Source: Durusdinium trenchii (taxonomy: Eukaryota; Sar; Dinophyceae; Suessiales; Symbiodiniaceae). Taken from it: a stretch of DNA of 64,000 nucleotides. Positions 31,367 through 42,109 of this stretch are shown here, one piece after another. The stretch covers positions 1,189,276 through 1,253,275 of the forward strand of contig CAXAMN010023361.1 in the NCBI GenBank assembly GCA_963970005.1, read 5' to 3'. Below the pieces are notes generated by a model. The model searched no databases and was not told the DNA's origin. It was given only the letters and a program-made list of their open reading frames with translations. The translations under genes were made by a program, and so were the position numbers. Each line of letters starts with the position of its first letter. The stretch's first letter is position 1.

Positions 31367-31663
31367 TCCCTTACAGCAAGCATGTGTGTGTAGCTGTGTG
31401 CACATTTGTGCACAAATTTTGATGATCAGCCAGGTGCCAATCCTGTGTGACCAACGGGGGTAGGCTGCCGTTCTGCGTCCTTCACTGCTTCTACTCTCAT
31501 CACTGCTTCAATCCTCCAATTCGAAGCAGTCCTGATAGGCACCTTCCGTCGGCGGTTGGCCCAAACGCGAAATGCTGGATGTAGGCTTCCTCAAACACTG
31601 AAAGCAGGACCCAACAAGAAAACTGTAGAGACAGTATGGCGACAAAGGTCTACTGTATTAGGA

Positions 31664-31785
31664 TCAGTTTGTGCAATGTGCATCTGCAGTTTGGACCTGG
31701 CCTTCCTGCCAATCAGGTTCGATCAAAGAGGTCAAGTCGAACTCCAGCTCTGATGCCTCTGAGATCAATGCAGAACTGGAGCCAA
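31664..31785 (-). CDS. C-terminal exon, acidic protein
   Basis: The acceptor CATTCATCAG is followed by a frame GSSSALISEASELEFDLTSL, then IEPDWQEGQVQTADAHCTN and TGA. Acidic and clearly coding. It ends ~300 bp before the channel's candidate start, as expected for the preceding gene of a one-way array. Confidence 0.55.
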
Positions 31786-32122
31786 CTGATGAATGTCCCA
31801 AAAAAAAGCACCCTTTGTGTGTGTGTGAACGGTGCTCATGGGGAACTGAACGCAAGTTAGCAACCTGGAGCTTGTCATTATAAAGCATCAGCGAGAAGCT
31901 CGAGGTATTACGGTGCACAGCTCCACAGTATCAGAATTACTATTTACAATTTCTTGCCCTCTGTGACTCTATGCCCTCAGTAGCATTTGTATGTGTATGT
32001 CCATGTCAAATTTGGAACCCCCGGACCCATTCGGAGCCCATAGTTAGTCACCCATTCTACTGCATGGCTTGTAAGGGCCTTTCAAGAATGGCCAGACATG
32101 GAAAAAAAAACACAGAAGGTCC

Positions 32123-32269
32123 ATGGACGCATTCATGGACCCCCTGTTGTTCGGTCCAACTGCTGCCTGTGACCTCATGGACTTCTTGCTCAACGATCTC
32201 GTCGGCGGCTTGGAGCTGCGCTGCCCCGACTCCGTGTCGTCGTCCTCCTCGACCATCCTGCGCGAGTGA
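32123..32269 (+). CDS. Small plus-strand ORF, 48 residues
   Basis: ATG to TGA. The peptide opens MDAFMDPLLFGPTAACDLMD, has an acidic hydrophobic core (FLLNDLVGGLELRCPD) and ends in a Ser tract. It looks more natural than the overlapping minus frames, but it is short and the region is GC-rich. Confidence 0.3.
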   Translation: MDAFMDPLLFGPTAACDLMDFLLNDLVGGLELRCPDSVSSSSSTILRE

Positions 32270-32333
32270 GGCACGTTTGGGGCCGCCCGGCGCCGAACGC
32301 GCCGTAGCAGGTGAACGACCATAGCAGATCGGT

Positions 32334-32540
32334 CTAAGTCATCGACGGATCTGCAGATGAGTCCGACCTGGACAGGGCAAAGAAGGCGAAAAAAACGCGC
32401 AGTCGGTCAAAGACCTGGTCTTTTGCGGTGAATTTGGTGTTTGGATACCCTCGAGAAAAGCCGCCTGCTGGCCCACTCGTCCAGAAAAGCCACATCATCA
32501 GCAGATAGCACGCCCTTGTTGTTGGTATCCAACGCCTCAA
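32334..32540 (-). CDS. Possible exon
   Basis: The frame contains NTKFTAKDQVFDRLRVFFAF and ends at a stop; splice sites are not certain. Could be part of the gene ending at 31664. Confidence 0.3.
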   Translation of the reverse strand: MRRWIPTTRACYLLMMWLFWTSGPAGGFSRGYPNTKFTAKDQVFDRLRVFFAFFALSRSDSSADPSMT

Positions 32541-32799
32541 TTTGGTCGCAAATTAAGCTGTTGGATACTCTTTTAAATAGCTATGAGGCTATGAGAATAT
32601 AGGAGGGCGGGTCTAGCCAGCCGCTTTGTAGCGATTTAAGATGATTTAAGTGTGCAGGGTATCCCACTCAAGGATATAAAATTGTATAAAATGACAAGGC
32701 CGGAGGATGGGTGCAAACATCTAATTAACTATTAAAGTCACTAGACCCGAGCCTGTAGCACCTTGCACACCACCAAAAACACACATAGACACATAGCTA

Positions 32800-32860
32800 T
32801 GTGTATGTATGTATATATATATATATATACATACACACATAGTGTGTGTGTGTATATCAT
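32800..32860. repeat. (TATG)/(TA)/(GT) microsatellite
   Basis: Alternating purine-pyrimidine tract. Confidence 0.9.
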
Positions 32861-32969
32861 GAATTCTTTCCCCATCCACATCTCCCCACACCATCTTGAA
32901 ATATCACAACCAAGCACGCCAAGCAATGAGTTTTTTTGCAATCTCATCGCCCCCAACAATGCGTCGCAT

Positions 32970-33310
32970 GGGAGAGCCTTCCATCATTGGGCTAGCTGGG
33001 AAATGCTATTGGGGAGAGCTGAGAACAGGACTCGGGGGAGGTCACACCTAGCCATTGCAAAGGGGAGGAAAGGTGCAAAGGGGAGGAAAGGCCTCTATAA
33101 ACTCGAGGGGTCACGCCGGTCACACCTTTTTCAGGTAGGAAAGGCCCCTAGACTGAGCCTCTCCTTTGCTGTGCTGGGTACTAGCCTGTTCGGGGCCTGG
33201 AATCCTAGGGGAAGCATAGGAAAGCCTTTCATCATGTGGGGCTAGCCATTTTAATAGGGGGGTCCACCTCCAAAATGGAAGCCTTCCATCCTGGGGGCTA
33301 GCTCATGGTT
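32970..33310. repeat. Local repeat block around CCTTxCATC..GGGCTAGC
   Basis: Three copies of AGCCTT(C/T)CATC..G.GGGCTAGC occur near 32975, 33222 and 33283. A tandem pair of GCAAAGGGGAGGAAAGG lies at 33057-33090. No ORF of interest. Confidence 0.75.
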
Positions 33311-33463
33311 TGGAGGTAGACGTTAAAATGCTTGATCCATAGATAGGATTGCAGGAACGCCACAGATTCAATCAACCCGTTGTCTCTATAAAATCACCTC
33401 TTGACCTTGCATCAGCCGTTTTCTGTGAGGAGTTGACCCCCAGATTTCATCGGCGATACTCAC

Positions 33464-33965
33464 ATGGCTATCTTTTGCTCGCACCAAACTGTGTCGCGAC
33501 TTCTCTCTTCCCGGTGGCCCCACCTTGAATGCCAGCTTGGCGGGCCCCGAGAACCCATAAGCTCGGCATGCCCTGCGGGGTTCGCTCAGGGCGAGAAACA
33601 CATCACGACACCCATGCGACGTTCAGGCCGATCCCGAGCTTCCGGCTGTTTGAATTCAAAGGGCGTCACTTCATTGGAGCCATCGTCATCCAAAACCATA
33701 AAGCACGTCTTGACCTGAAACGTGCGACACGAACGGCCAAACCATGGGTGTTTCACGTGCTGAAACTGATTCGGAATCCCTTCCCGGCTAAATCGGTCCA
33801 TGTGCTGGCCTGCTCTCCCCTAAAGCTGGGAAACAAAGCTCCGATCGACTCGATCCGCTCGATCTGGCGCCCGGACGCTGCCGAACTGCTCCACGGCCCA
33901 GTCTCGAAACTCCGTCAGAGCTTCTCCAGCAGTGGGATCAACATCCTGGAGGGTGAGGCGTCCTG
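33464..33965 (-). CDS. EF-hand repeat protein exons
   Basis: Segments in order: RLTLQDVDPTAGEALTEFRD + WAVEQFGSV (33960-33840), then VKTCFMVLDDDGSNEVTPFE with a complete EF-hand loop (DDDGSNEVTPFE, ~33716-33680), then CRAYGFSGPAKLAFKVG and RAKDSH before a consensus GTGAGT donor at 33464. The alternation of D.D.....E loops with FR..(A)..FG and (A)CR..G..G helices is typical of the expanded dinoflagellate EF-hand families (family knowledge). Between segments two and three the frame shifts; this could be a short intron or a real frameshift. Confidence 0.55.
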
Positions 33966-34439
33966 AAGCAACATGGCTTCACGGTGAGATACACCTCAGG
34001 TCCTTTTGGATTCACCAGGCTCGCCCCAGGCGAGAAGGGGGTGCTGATACATAGCTTTTCTATGCTTTTCTAATTAATACACCTGCCTACTGAAGCAGAA
34101 GAAACCTGAACAGGCATCCAAATCCAGCGCAGTGGAGATCTGCAAAAGTTCAATGTGGACGTATGTTGACAAATGTTGACAGTTGATTCGGTTGATGATC
34201 TGAGTTTAACCCCCTATGATATAATCATCAACGGTCAGCACTCCTTGCATTGGACTGCCATAAGATAACCAGAATGAGCTTCCGCTGCAGAAAACACTCA
34301 AAAAAGCAGGCCATGGAACGGAACTACCACACGTGTCCTACTTTTGAACATCGACCCCCCCGTCCAGATCGTTGAACATCTAGTGCGCACCATGCACCTG
34401 CGAACATGAACATCACATGCCAGGGTGAAGTCAACAAAC

Positions 34440-34655
34440 TGCTGCCTGCGACATCGTCATGCCAGCCAACTTCTTTGCAGGCATCCCGGAACTCATCCCA
34501 GGTGCATCTGTTGTCTCCTTGGTTCTGCCAAGTCTGCACGCACGACCAGGTCGGGCGATCTGTTTCGATCCAAGTCGCCAGTTCGGTCCAACGACAGTTT
34601 CCATGCTCGAAGGTAGGTACCATATTTCTTGAGAAGCCTCCAAGCAGGGCTTCAT
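34440..34655 (-). CDS. EF-hand-like exon
   Basis: The frame reads WTELATWIETDRPTWSCVQT, then WQNQGDNRCTWDEFRDACKE and VGWHDDVA. The loop NQGDNRCTWDEF is a degenerate EF-hand and the following A.KE.GW matches the helix pattern of the neighbouring family members. A GC donor (GCAGCAG) is possible. A second degenerate loop may follow (FNDLDGGVDVQK). Confidence 0.5.
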
Positions 34656-35077
34656 GGCTGGGCAGGTTTTTGCATGCTGGCATGCTTACGCGTGAAGGTC
34701 CACGGACTAGGAACATCATAACATATTATAGAAGATCCGTTTCCTCATGGTTCCATGATGCTCCAAAAGGCTCTCTGTGCAAATGGTTCCATGGACGTGG
34801 CGAGAACATGACATCGAATCTGCTCGCCATGGCTCTGTCCGCTCGCCTGGTTTTCACCTTGGCACAAGGCTCGCCACAAAAGCACTTGCGAAGGAACATG
34901 ACACGAGAACACATGGCACAAGAACATTGTCCTCTCAGGAGTCTTTCCTATCCAAATAGAACTTCTAAACACACTTGTTGACACCCTACACTAGTGTGAG
35001 TGTGTGTGTGTGTGCGTCTGCATTTGCATGCCTGTATGTGCGTGTGCATGCGTGTGCACTCCACAAAAATACAGTAA

Positions 35078-35700
35078 ATTCTATCTATCTATCTATCGAC
35101 TCTGTCTGTCTGTCTGTCTGACTGTACTGTACTGTACTGTACTGTACTGTACTGTCCTGTCTGTCTGTATCGTCTGTCTGTATCGTCTGTCTGTATCGTC
35201 TGTCTGTATCGTCTGTCTGTCTCGTCTGTCTGTCTCGTCTGTCTGTCTCGTCTGTCTGTATCGTCTGTCTGTATCGTCTGTCTGTCTCGTCTGTCTGTCT
35301 CGTCTGTCTGTATCGTCTGTCTGTATCGTCTGTCTGTATTCTATCTATCTATCTGTCTGTATTCTATCTATCTATCTATCTATCTGTCTGTATTATATCT
35401 ATCTATCTATCTGTATTATATCTATCTATCTATCTATCTAACTAATCTATCTCTCTATCTATCTATCTATCTCTATCTATCTCTATCTCTACCTATCTAT
35501 CTATCTCTATCTCTATCTCTATCTCTATCTATCTCTATCTATCTCTCTATCTATCTATCTCTATCTATCTATCTATCTGTCTATCCATCTCTGTCTATCT
35601 ATCTATCTATCTCTATCTATCTCTATCTATCTATCTATCTATCTCTATCTATCTATCTGTCTATCTCATTCTATCTCTATCTATCTATCCATCTATCCAA
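35078..35700. repeat. 620-bp CTAT/CTGT microsatellite array
   Basis: (CTAT)n blocks flank (CTGT)n, (ACTGT)n and about 15 units of TCGTCTGTCTGT(A/C). The plus frame across it gives a meaningless Leu/Ser/Cys/Val repeat and is not annotated. It separates EF-hand exons on either side. Confidence 0.98.
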
Positions 35701-35704
35701 AACA

Positions 35705-36040
35705 GTGTGTATAGAGATTATATACTACGCATGTTATGCTGTTGTGCATGCATGTATGTATACAAACACTTATATATATATAACTACAATGTTGTTCTCT
35801 TTGTGTGTATGTGTTATGTTTGTGATTGTGTGTGTGCCGTTTGGTCCGCAACCTCCACTGCAGCAAACCTTGGAACCAGTCAGCTCAACCGTTCAGATCG
35901 GCCCAAAACAAAACGTCGTTGTGACACATCCACCGACGGACTTGCGCTGGGGAGAGTACCTAGCAATGAACATGTGGGAGACCAACCAAACTAGGGCAGG
36001 TGGATCGAGTGAATCGATCGTCCTCGAACCGAATTGATGA
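35705..36040. other. Intergenic, nothing recognised
   Basis: Simple-sequence flank and weak overlapping frames. Confidence 0.4.
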
Positions 36041-36204
36041 CCAAATGTGTCATACGTTTTTTCAATAGAACAGCGTCCTAAAGCCCACATCGCAACAGAA
36101 CCGGTGTTCAAATCCCAGTCTTTGATTCCTCTCAGGGCTTCACTTGGTCCTGGTGTTTTCATGCTTTTCAAGGCATGCCAAGTTGGTCAACTCATAATCC
36201 CTCC

Positions 36205-36645
36205 CTACTCTTCTTCCGGGCTCCCAACTTGCTGCGCTGCCGCTTCATTGGGATCCGCGGTCAGGAAGGCTCTCGGCTTCCACCTCAGCTTTTTCCAACA
36301 AACACCGCTGTGCTCTTGGTTCAAGGGAACTGACATGGTCTGTGCTCTCGGGGGCATTGGGCACCACCGACCACCGATAGTTCCAGGAAAGTCGACCACC
36401 TTTCTGCTTCTGCAGTCGGAAAATTGGGCACCCCAACCGGTCCAGAAACCGCATGTCCTGCGGCGCGGTGTTTTGTCACGCGATCCATACGGCTTTCGGC
36501 TGGTTTTCATGTGTTTCGCCGGCAAACCCCGGGATGACGGGGAAGACTTTAAGTTCTGAGAGTCAGAAATCTCCGGCCAACGGCAGTGAGATTGATGAAC
36601 AAGTTTGCCGAGGATTTCTGGCCTCTTCATAGATCCTCCCCGCAT
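36205..36645 (-). CDS. Probable coding region, frame uncertain
   Basis: Two minus frames look coding: one reads KTSRKPYGSRDKTPRRRTCG..; the other gives LKVFPVIPGFAGETHENQPK, a stop, then MRFLDRLGCPIFRLQKQKGG. The second would need a very short intron or a frameshift. A long plus ORF (36047-36559) overlaps and was judged its shadow. Confidence 0.35.
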   Translation of the reverse strand: MRGGSMKRPEILGKLVHQSHCRWPEISDSQNLKSSPSSRGLPAKHMKTSRKPYGSRDKTPRRRTCGFWTGWGAQFSDCRSRKVVDFPGTIGGRWCPMPPRAQTMSVPLNQEHSGVCWKKLRWKPRAFLTADPNEAAAQQVGSPEEE

Positions 36646-36648
36646 TGT

Positions 36649-37125
36649 TCAGGTCGAAGGCCGTGAACAACAACGGCGCAGAGCTTTCAAAGCCCATCCG
36701 GCCAGCAGCTGCAATAAACCTGACATGATAGTCTGAGGCAGGAGTAGACTCAATAAGACCTCCACAAAGGTCGAAACTGCAAAATGGCTTTGTACAGGGT
36801 ACAGGGTTATGTGAGTTTTCAGAATCTCATTCTTGGCAGATAATCTTGAGGCACGAGATCTCTTGGTCAAGTCCTAGGCCTCTCGGGGGGGGGCCCGCAA
36901 CGCGTTACAGATAAGATGCTCGTCCCTAGGGACATAGAGATTGCCATCGACATCCAGCATTCGGAATGCCATCTCAGCACCTAGTTTGGTCGCAAATCAC
37001 CGTTCAGGTGGGAGCTCCGGGGGCGCCAAGCATGCAAAAATCACTAGGATCATAAGTGACAATGAGCTTGGCACTTTTGTAGTTCTGCATGAGGAACTTA
37101 CTGAAGCGCGCAAGCGCCTAAACAG
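36649..37125. other. Weak ORFs only
   Basis: A minus frame with a hydrophobic stretch (36649-36870) and a plus frame (36941-37180) lack domains. Confidence 0.35.
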
Positions 37126-37131
37126 GGCTTA

Positions 37132-37377
37132 TTATGGGATGCCAGCTGGGCAAAAACAAGACTTCACACATTCCTCTTGATTGCAAAAACAGGATCGAAG
37201 AAGTCGCTCGTCCTGTGCGCCATCGTAGTCAAACTCCTCCAAGGTCACACACCCATTGTTGTCTTTGTCCAGCAGGTACCACATGGATCTCACATCCTGG
37301 CGCCGAAGTCCCATTGAGGGAGTAGTGGAGCGATCGGACGCTACGAACGTAGCTCCTGGCATTACTACTAGGAACAA
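37132..37377 (-). CDS. EF-hand exon with 5' end in a dispersed repeat
   Basis: The frame reads MGLRRQDVRSMWYLLDKDNN then GCVTLEEFDYDGAQDERLL and a Cys-rich tail. DKDNNGCVTLEE is a complete EF-hand loop. Channel-type EF-hands in this group are usually preceded by ..DVRS.(F/W)..LD, as here. Upstream, the frame runs directly into a copy of the ACTAG dispersed repeat (37325-37392). Confidence 0.6.
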   Translation of the reverse strand: MFLVVMPGATFVASDRSTTPSMGLRRQDVRSMWYLLDKDNNGCVTLEEFDYDGAQDERLLRSCFCNQEECVKSCFCPAGIP

Positions 37378-37392
37378 GAAGCTACTTGCTTA
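37325..37392. repeat. ACTAG dispersed repeat, copy
   Basis: GAGCGATCGGACGCTACGA..., TACTACTAGGAACAAGAAGC. It shares GGAGCG(A/G)TCGGACGCTACGA with the copy near 55675, which lies in opposite orientation. Confidence 0.7.
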
Positions 37393-37640
37393 ATATGCCT
37401 CGTTGGGTCCATCTGAAAACAACTGGGCGAACTGACCACAGTATGCAACAGCAACACCTGTAAAAACTTGAGTTGAGGCTTGCACTTGACACATAGACAT
37501 GGTCTGTTGCCCGGCCCATTTGCTACTGTGCTTGGGATTCACGTCCGTCTCTGTCAGGAAAAGTGTTTTGGACGCTATGTGCCAAGACTCTTTCCGCCAC
37601 CCAAGCTCAGCACACGCTTTGACAAACTGTGGCTTTTGCA
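37390..37640 (-). CDS. EF-hand-family exon, degenerate
   Basis: The frame reads LSMQKPQFVKACAELGWRKE, then SWHIASKTLFLTETDVNPK. FVKACAELGW matches the helix after the loop in this EF-hand family; the loop itself is not complete here. Confidence 0.4.
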
Positions 37641-37894
37641 TCGAAAGCGTCTCTCCTCGGCTGTGGCAAATCTTCCACCAGCAACTCCGGTGGCAAATGC
37701 CGCGCATCATCTCAAGAAAACACGACACGCGGACCGCGGATGTCAATCCAGCTGCGATTGGCAAAAACACGCCGCCAGGCTCGCACCAATGAACCCCCAA
37801 ACTTCCTCTTTAGCATCAGCCTTGGGAGCTATATCCATACAATATGCAAACACCAGCATTTGTCTCGTACAAAAAAGCGCCACTGTTAAGGGTT

Positions 37895-38600
37895 CTAGGG
37901 CGTCTGCTTGAGCTCCAAAAGCGATTTGTTGGGGTCAATCACTGACTTTCTTTCTTTCAGCCGCTGCTCCTCGACTTTGTGCGGAAGACGGCAGAGGCAC
38001 TCTCTGAGAAACAACCCATGGCTGCCAGAAGGTGATGGAGAGGAAGACAAAAGAACAGGATGTCTTAGCACTGGATGTGTCTTAGTACAAAATGAACAAA
38101 AGATCATATCTTGACCCACCTTCTGCCGCACCGAATGATATGAAGGAGATTTGGGTCCTGAAGTGCCATCTGCCGCGCCTTTTCCTGCGCCAAAAGCAAG
38201 TGGCCGGCTGGCAGCCGTGAGAAGTAGACGGCAAACAATGATTTGGGGAGCCCCATGACAAAGCACATCAGGTGTGCATCCGGGAAGAGCAAAGATAGAC
38301 GAAAAGCTGTTGGTCTCATGCGGTCTCGCGTCTCACTATGAAAGTGTCAAGCGACGCAGAACTGGCAACTTAAGCAATGTGTTGATCCGTTTTCATCCTT
38401 GCACTTTGGCCCATCTTCTTGGTCTCCACCGCAAAACCACACCGCCGTCCGTCCAGCACCAGCTGCTGATGTCGCTGCTGTTTCCCCCCCCATGGCCTTG
38501 CGCAAGAAGCGCCGCAGCTCCACACCGAGCCACTTCCTGGGCTGGTTGGGTGATCGCTGTCCCGGCGACTTGTCCATCCAAGGAGGTGTTCCTGTGCTTC
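37895..38600 (-). CDS. Three-exon C-terminal part of an unknown protein
   Basis: Exon 1 (~38600-38430) reads MDKSPGQRSPNQPRKWLGVE, then LRRFLRKAMGGE; exon 2 is 38306-38120 and exon 3 is 38021-37895 (TAG). Both introns (123 and 98 nt, GT-AG) join exactly in phase: VWFC-AFRLSLLFPD and IIRCGR-SHGLFLREC. The end is basic/helical (KVEEQRLKERKSVIDPNKSL). Exon 2 is hydrophobic (LMCFVMGLPKSLFAVYFS). No domain recognised. The in-phase joins make this one of the firmest gene models here. Confidence 0.65.
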
Positions 38601-38649
38601 ATCCAGAGGGCACAAAAGGGAACGACCTGAATTTCTTTCTGGGAGACCT

Positions 38650-39140
38650 TTTGGTAGGGGTGTAGATGTTTTGCAGTGTTGGTGTCTCTGGTGTCAGGCG
38701 TAAGGGTTCCCAGGTTCCCTGCAATAGACCAACATGTTGGTTTCAATCTTTTTTCCCTGGCCTATGCAATAATCTTCAGTGCACTGGTCGCTACAGTATT
38801 TTCAAGCAGGCTGAGATAGCTGTGCGGGTGGTCCAATTCGAAAGAACTTGCCGGCAACGCCCCATGGCCCGTGGCACCCTACTTCAGGAGGCATCCTCTG
38901 AAAAGCACATCAACCCCCACACGTGCTGTCCTCACGTCCGTTCATGCTTCTTCGGTCGTGTCTATCACTCGGTGTGTCTGTTCCGAGTCAATGAGATCCC
39001 ATGATCCCATCCATGATCCCATTGGGTCGGAGTATCTGAAGATCACTTGTTACATCTTGTTACGTACTTACGTATATATATATATATAGCGTCCTCTTGC
39101 TATGTGCGTATACGTAGCCATTGCCAGGAGCGTGACACCG
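38650..39140. other. Intergenic, (TA)n at 39070-39088
   Basis: No convincing exon. Begins upstream of the three-exon gene. Confidence 0.4.
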
Positions 39141-39144
39141 TGAA

Positions 39145-39245
39145 CGTAGCTTCCTTGTTCCGAGAAGTAGCGACGCCCTTCGTTACTAGTGGCTTCTTGT
39201 TATATAATAGTAGTTCCTTCATGTTCCTTCTATCAACTAGGGTTG
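39145..39245. repeat. ACTAG dispersed repeat, degenerate copy
   Basis: CTTCCTTGTTCC..GTAGCGACGCCC followed by GTTACTAGTGGCTTCTTGTTA. Confidence 0.6.
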
Positions 39246-39579
39246 TCTGTGAGCTTTTCTAAGTCCAACAATCGAAAGGAGCCAAGCCACATATCCTCCG
39301 CTCGGATGTACTCCTTGTCTGAGCCTCAGGGGGTCTTGCCATGATCATTCAAACCTGGATTTTTGCTGGGGAAGAATCTGCAAACAAGGAGCTCAGCGCA
39401 TCAAAAAGTTCTTCTTCTTGACCATAGTGCCAGCCATGGGACTGTAAGGCGGTCTGAAACTGCCTCAATTCCCAGGGAAACCTGGTCCATCCCCGCAGCG
39501 GACTGGATTGCTACTGGACTGGATTCTACGCCCCCACCCACCTCAATGGCCTCTCTCCTGCTGAATTTCCGCCCAAAAC

Positions 39580-39928
39580 GATCACTGAGATCCCCACTCA
39601 AAGGTGATGTTCACCTCGTCATACGGATCCCAAGCATCGCACTCGCCCACATTTCGCATGAACTCCTGGATGTTTGGACAGCTACAGGTCTCTTTTTGGG
39701 TGTTGGGGTGAGAGAGATATCTGCCCCACCATCTGGAAACAAAAAGTGTAGTTTTTTGGTGGGCTCTAAATGTTGCGGAAATTGTTCCAACACCGGATGG
39801 AGCATTTCGCTGTCCTCAACACCGCGGCGAAATTTCGCCACACAGAATTCCTGAAAGCGATAAAAGAGCAGCGCTGCATCCTCATCCAATTCCTGCCCGG
39901 CCGGAGGTTGTGGTCCAAGTCTGGTCAT
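39580..39928 (-). CDS. EF-hand-family exons, C-terminal
   Basis: The frame reads ELDEDAALLFYRFQEFCVAK, then FRRGVEDSEMLHPVLEQFPQ and KLHFLFP; a second segment reads EFMRNVGECDAWDPYDEVNI and TFEWGSQ-stop. EL....A...F.EF...KF matches the helix pattern of this EF-hand family. Joining the two needs a ~65-nt intron with a GA or other non-canonical donor. Confidence 0.5.
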
Positions 39929-40339
39929 ACGGTCATACGAATGAACGTTGGATAACGTTGGGGGGGGGCGATTCTCATCATACCAGTGTCATACCATTGG
40001 CCGAAATAAAGATTTGGATGGAGAAGGTGTATAGAGTCTATATATACATAAACACAGAGAGAGAGAGAGAAAGTATACAGTCCGGTCATACCCGGTAATG
40101 TCCACACATGGAACTCACGCGGTTCGGTTCGTGCGGTTGGGAGGACCGGTCGTTGTTTCGTTCATGTTCAATTCCAACCGACCTCCAGCGACCCGAGGAC
40201 CTCAAACGACCTCGCTCGGACCTCGCTGCTTTGAATCGACCTCGACAGCCTTCTGCGACGAACATGCGAGACGCACGAAGCACAACACGATCCAAAAAAG
40301 AGGAGGCACAACACGACCAAAACCCTTCGTCCGGCGAAT

Positions 40340-40408
40340 GGGTCTCTCCTGGAGGGACAGCTCACCTCCACCATCCGCATCCAACTGCCCGAACAAGGCA
40401 ATGGAATC
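40340..40408 (-). CDS. EF-hand exon
   Basis: After ATCGCAG the frame reads DSIALFGQLDADGGGELSLQ and E. DADGGGELSLQE is a canonical 12-residue loop with acidic residues at 1, 3, 7 and 12 and Gly at 6. Upstream partner of the exons at 39580-39928. Confidence 0.6.
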
Positions 40409-40429
40409 CTGCGATCTGGCGGTCTGACA

Positions 40430-41200
40430 AGGCCATTCCGTCTAAGGTGAGCCTTCCTACGAGGACGCTCCGTCTCAAGATCAGATCTGTCCATGTCAGT
40501 CATCCGGGCTGACACGGATTTCGCGGGAGATGGCTGATAAGCCCCCGGGGGAAGTTGATGAACATGATTTTGCTTCGTGGACTCTTGGGCATCTACTTCA
40601 GGATCACATCACTCTGTGATCCAGCTACGCCCAGAAGGACACGACCTGAACAAGCGTGTCCTGGCAAAGGAAGGCAGTCGATTGTGGCCTGAAAGACCTT
40701 CACCCTCTCTGACAGCCCTCTCTGAACATTCCGGGCTTGCATGGTGTGCCCTTCTTTCACTGCCAGGACCACATTTCAAAGGGCTTATTGTGGGTACTAT
40801 ATAGTGGTTAAGTTTTTGTTGGAGTTCTTGGCCAAAACAGTCACTTCTCTCGGTCTATGTGCCTTTGTGTTCCCATCAGCCTGGATTTCATGGTCGAGAA
40901 GGGCCCTTGGAGAAGAGTCCGAAGCCCCTCCCCCGCCCCGGGTCGCTCCCGTGGACATCGTATGTCACGCATGTAACGCCTCAGTGCAGGTGGGATCGTT
41001 CGGGCAGCGAGCAGACGACTCGGTGTGAACAGGTGTCATGGGGCACCAAACAAAAACACCGCGCGATCAGTTCACAGGGCCGTTCAGGCTGCCTGTTCTC
41101 TAAGCCAGTGGGAAACATCCATCGGGTGATCTGTGGGGTGAATTTGGGCGGTCCAGCACTGCTCGGAGTGCCATCACCCGATTCTTCTTGTCAAAGGATT
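40430..41200. other. Weak ORFs on both strands
   Basis: No frame stands out. Confidence 0.35.
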
Positions 41201-41429
41201 CTTCTTGCGTCTCCCGCGGGGGGGGGGGTCACGCAGAACGGGTCCCATCCGTGTGCGGCTCAAGCTGCATGAAGCGTTGTTCGGTGACCTCAGGTTTCCA
41301 AGTGGTGGGTCAAACCTAGAGCCCGATAAACCCTGGACTGGAGGGTTGACCATTTCTGGCGCCTGGTGGACCATTTTCACATTGTTCACAACACGCGTCT
41401 CCGCAAACGCGTGCCATTCATTTGGTCTA

Positions 41430-41672
41430 CCCAGAGTCTATCAATATCTTGTCAAAGTTGAGAATGAATCTCAAAGAGCTTCTCAAGCTGAACATCTGGA
41501 AACGGTAGACTTTATGCCAAAAGAACGAGATCTACTGAAGACATGGAAGCTGTCTACACCACATTGGGACTCATGCGCCTGTAGTATGCGTCCCTGGGGA
41601 CGACGTGTGACTCGACAGGTCGTCGGCATTTCTTCTAAAGGCTTACAATGGCATGCCGACTCCCTGGTATGA
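41430..41672 (+). CDS. Possible plus-strand exon
   Basis: The frame reads RVYQYLVKVENESQRASQAE, then HLETVDFMPKERDLLKTWKL to a stop. An overlapping minus frame (41483-41692) also looks coding, so strand is unresolved. Confidence 0.3.
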   Translation, partial: PRVYQYLVKVENESQRASQAEHLETVDFMPKERDLLKTWKLSTPHWDSCACSMRPWGRRVTRQVVGISSKGLQWHADSLV

Positions 41673-41903
41673 GCTGGCGATCCCAGCTGCATGCGACATG
41701 ATGGCGAAGTCTTGCCCGTGTGGATCCCTCAAAAGGATGACTATCGGCCCTGTCCATTCGACTCTCGTCCAGACGCGGATTATTTCTTCTGCCGAGGTTA
41801 TTTTAGAACATTTCTTGGAACAAAGGCAAAATCATACAACGAGTGGTGAAACGCCCCGTCCACATAAGGATATACCACTGAGCAACCACTCGTCTTAGAG
41901 CCA

Positions 41904-42086
41904 CTATGAGCCACTCGTTCCTACGGAACGGTGCTGAACGGTGACTTTTCCTGTGGACATATCCGCAGTGGTGAAGGAACATGGTAGATGATGGTAGATG
42001 TACAGTTTCGGTCTTAGTTCCTCCCTTACCTCCAGTACCCCCACCCGTTCTCCGGGCCGGTTGGCGCGTTGGCGCCTCGATCGCAA
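41904..42086 (-). CDS. Possible exon
   Basis: The frame reads VGVLEVREELRPKLYIYHHL, then PCSFTTADMSTGKVTVQH and a stop. A second minus frame overlaps. Confidence 0.35.
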   Translation of the reverse strand: MRSRRQRANRPGERVGVLEVREELRPKLYIYHHLPCSFTTADMSTGKVTVQHRSVGTSGS

Positions 42087-42109
42087 GTTGGTGCTTGGGT
42101 AGTCCGTTC

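Noticed and set aside
34406-34981. 191-codon plus ORF
   Set aside because: Antisense to an EF-hand-like minus exon; no domain of its own.
35004-35441. 145-codon plus ORF of repeated Leu/Ser/Val/Cys
   Set aside because: It is a translation of the CTGT/CTAT microsatellite.
36047-36559. 170-codon plus ORF
   Set aside because: Opposite strand to the array, overlaps better minus frames, no domain.
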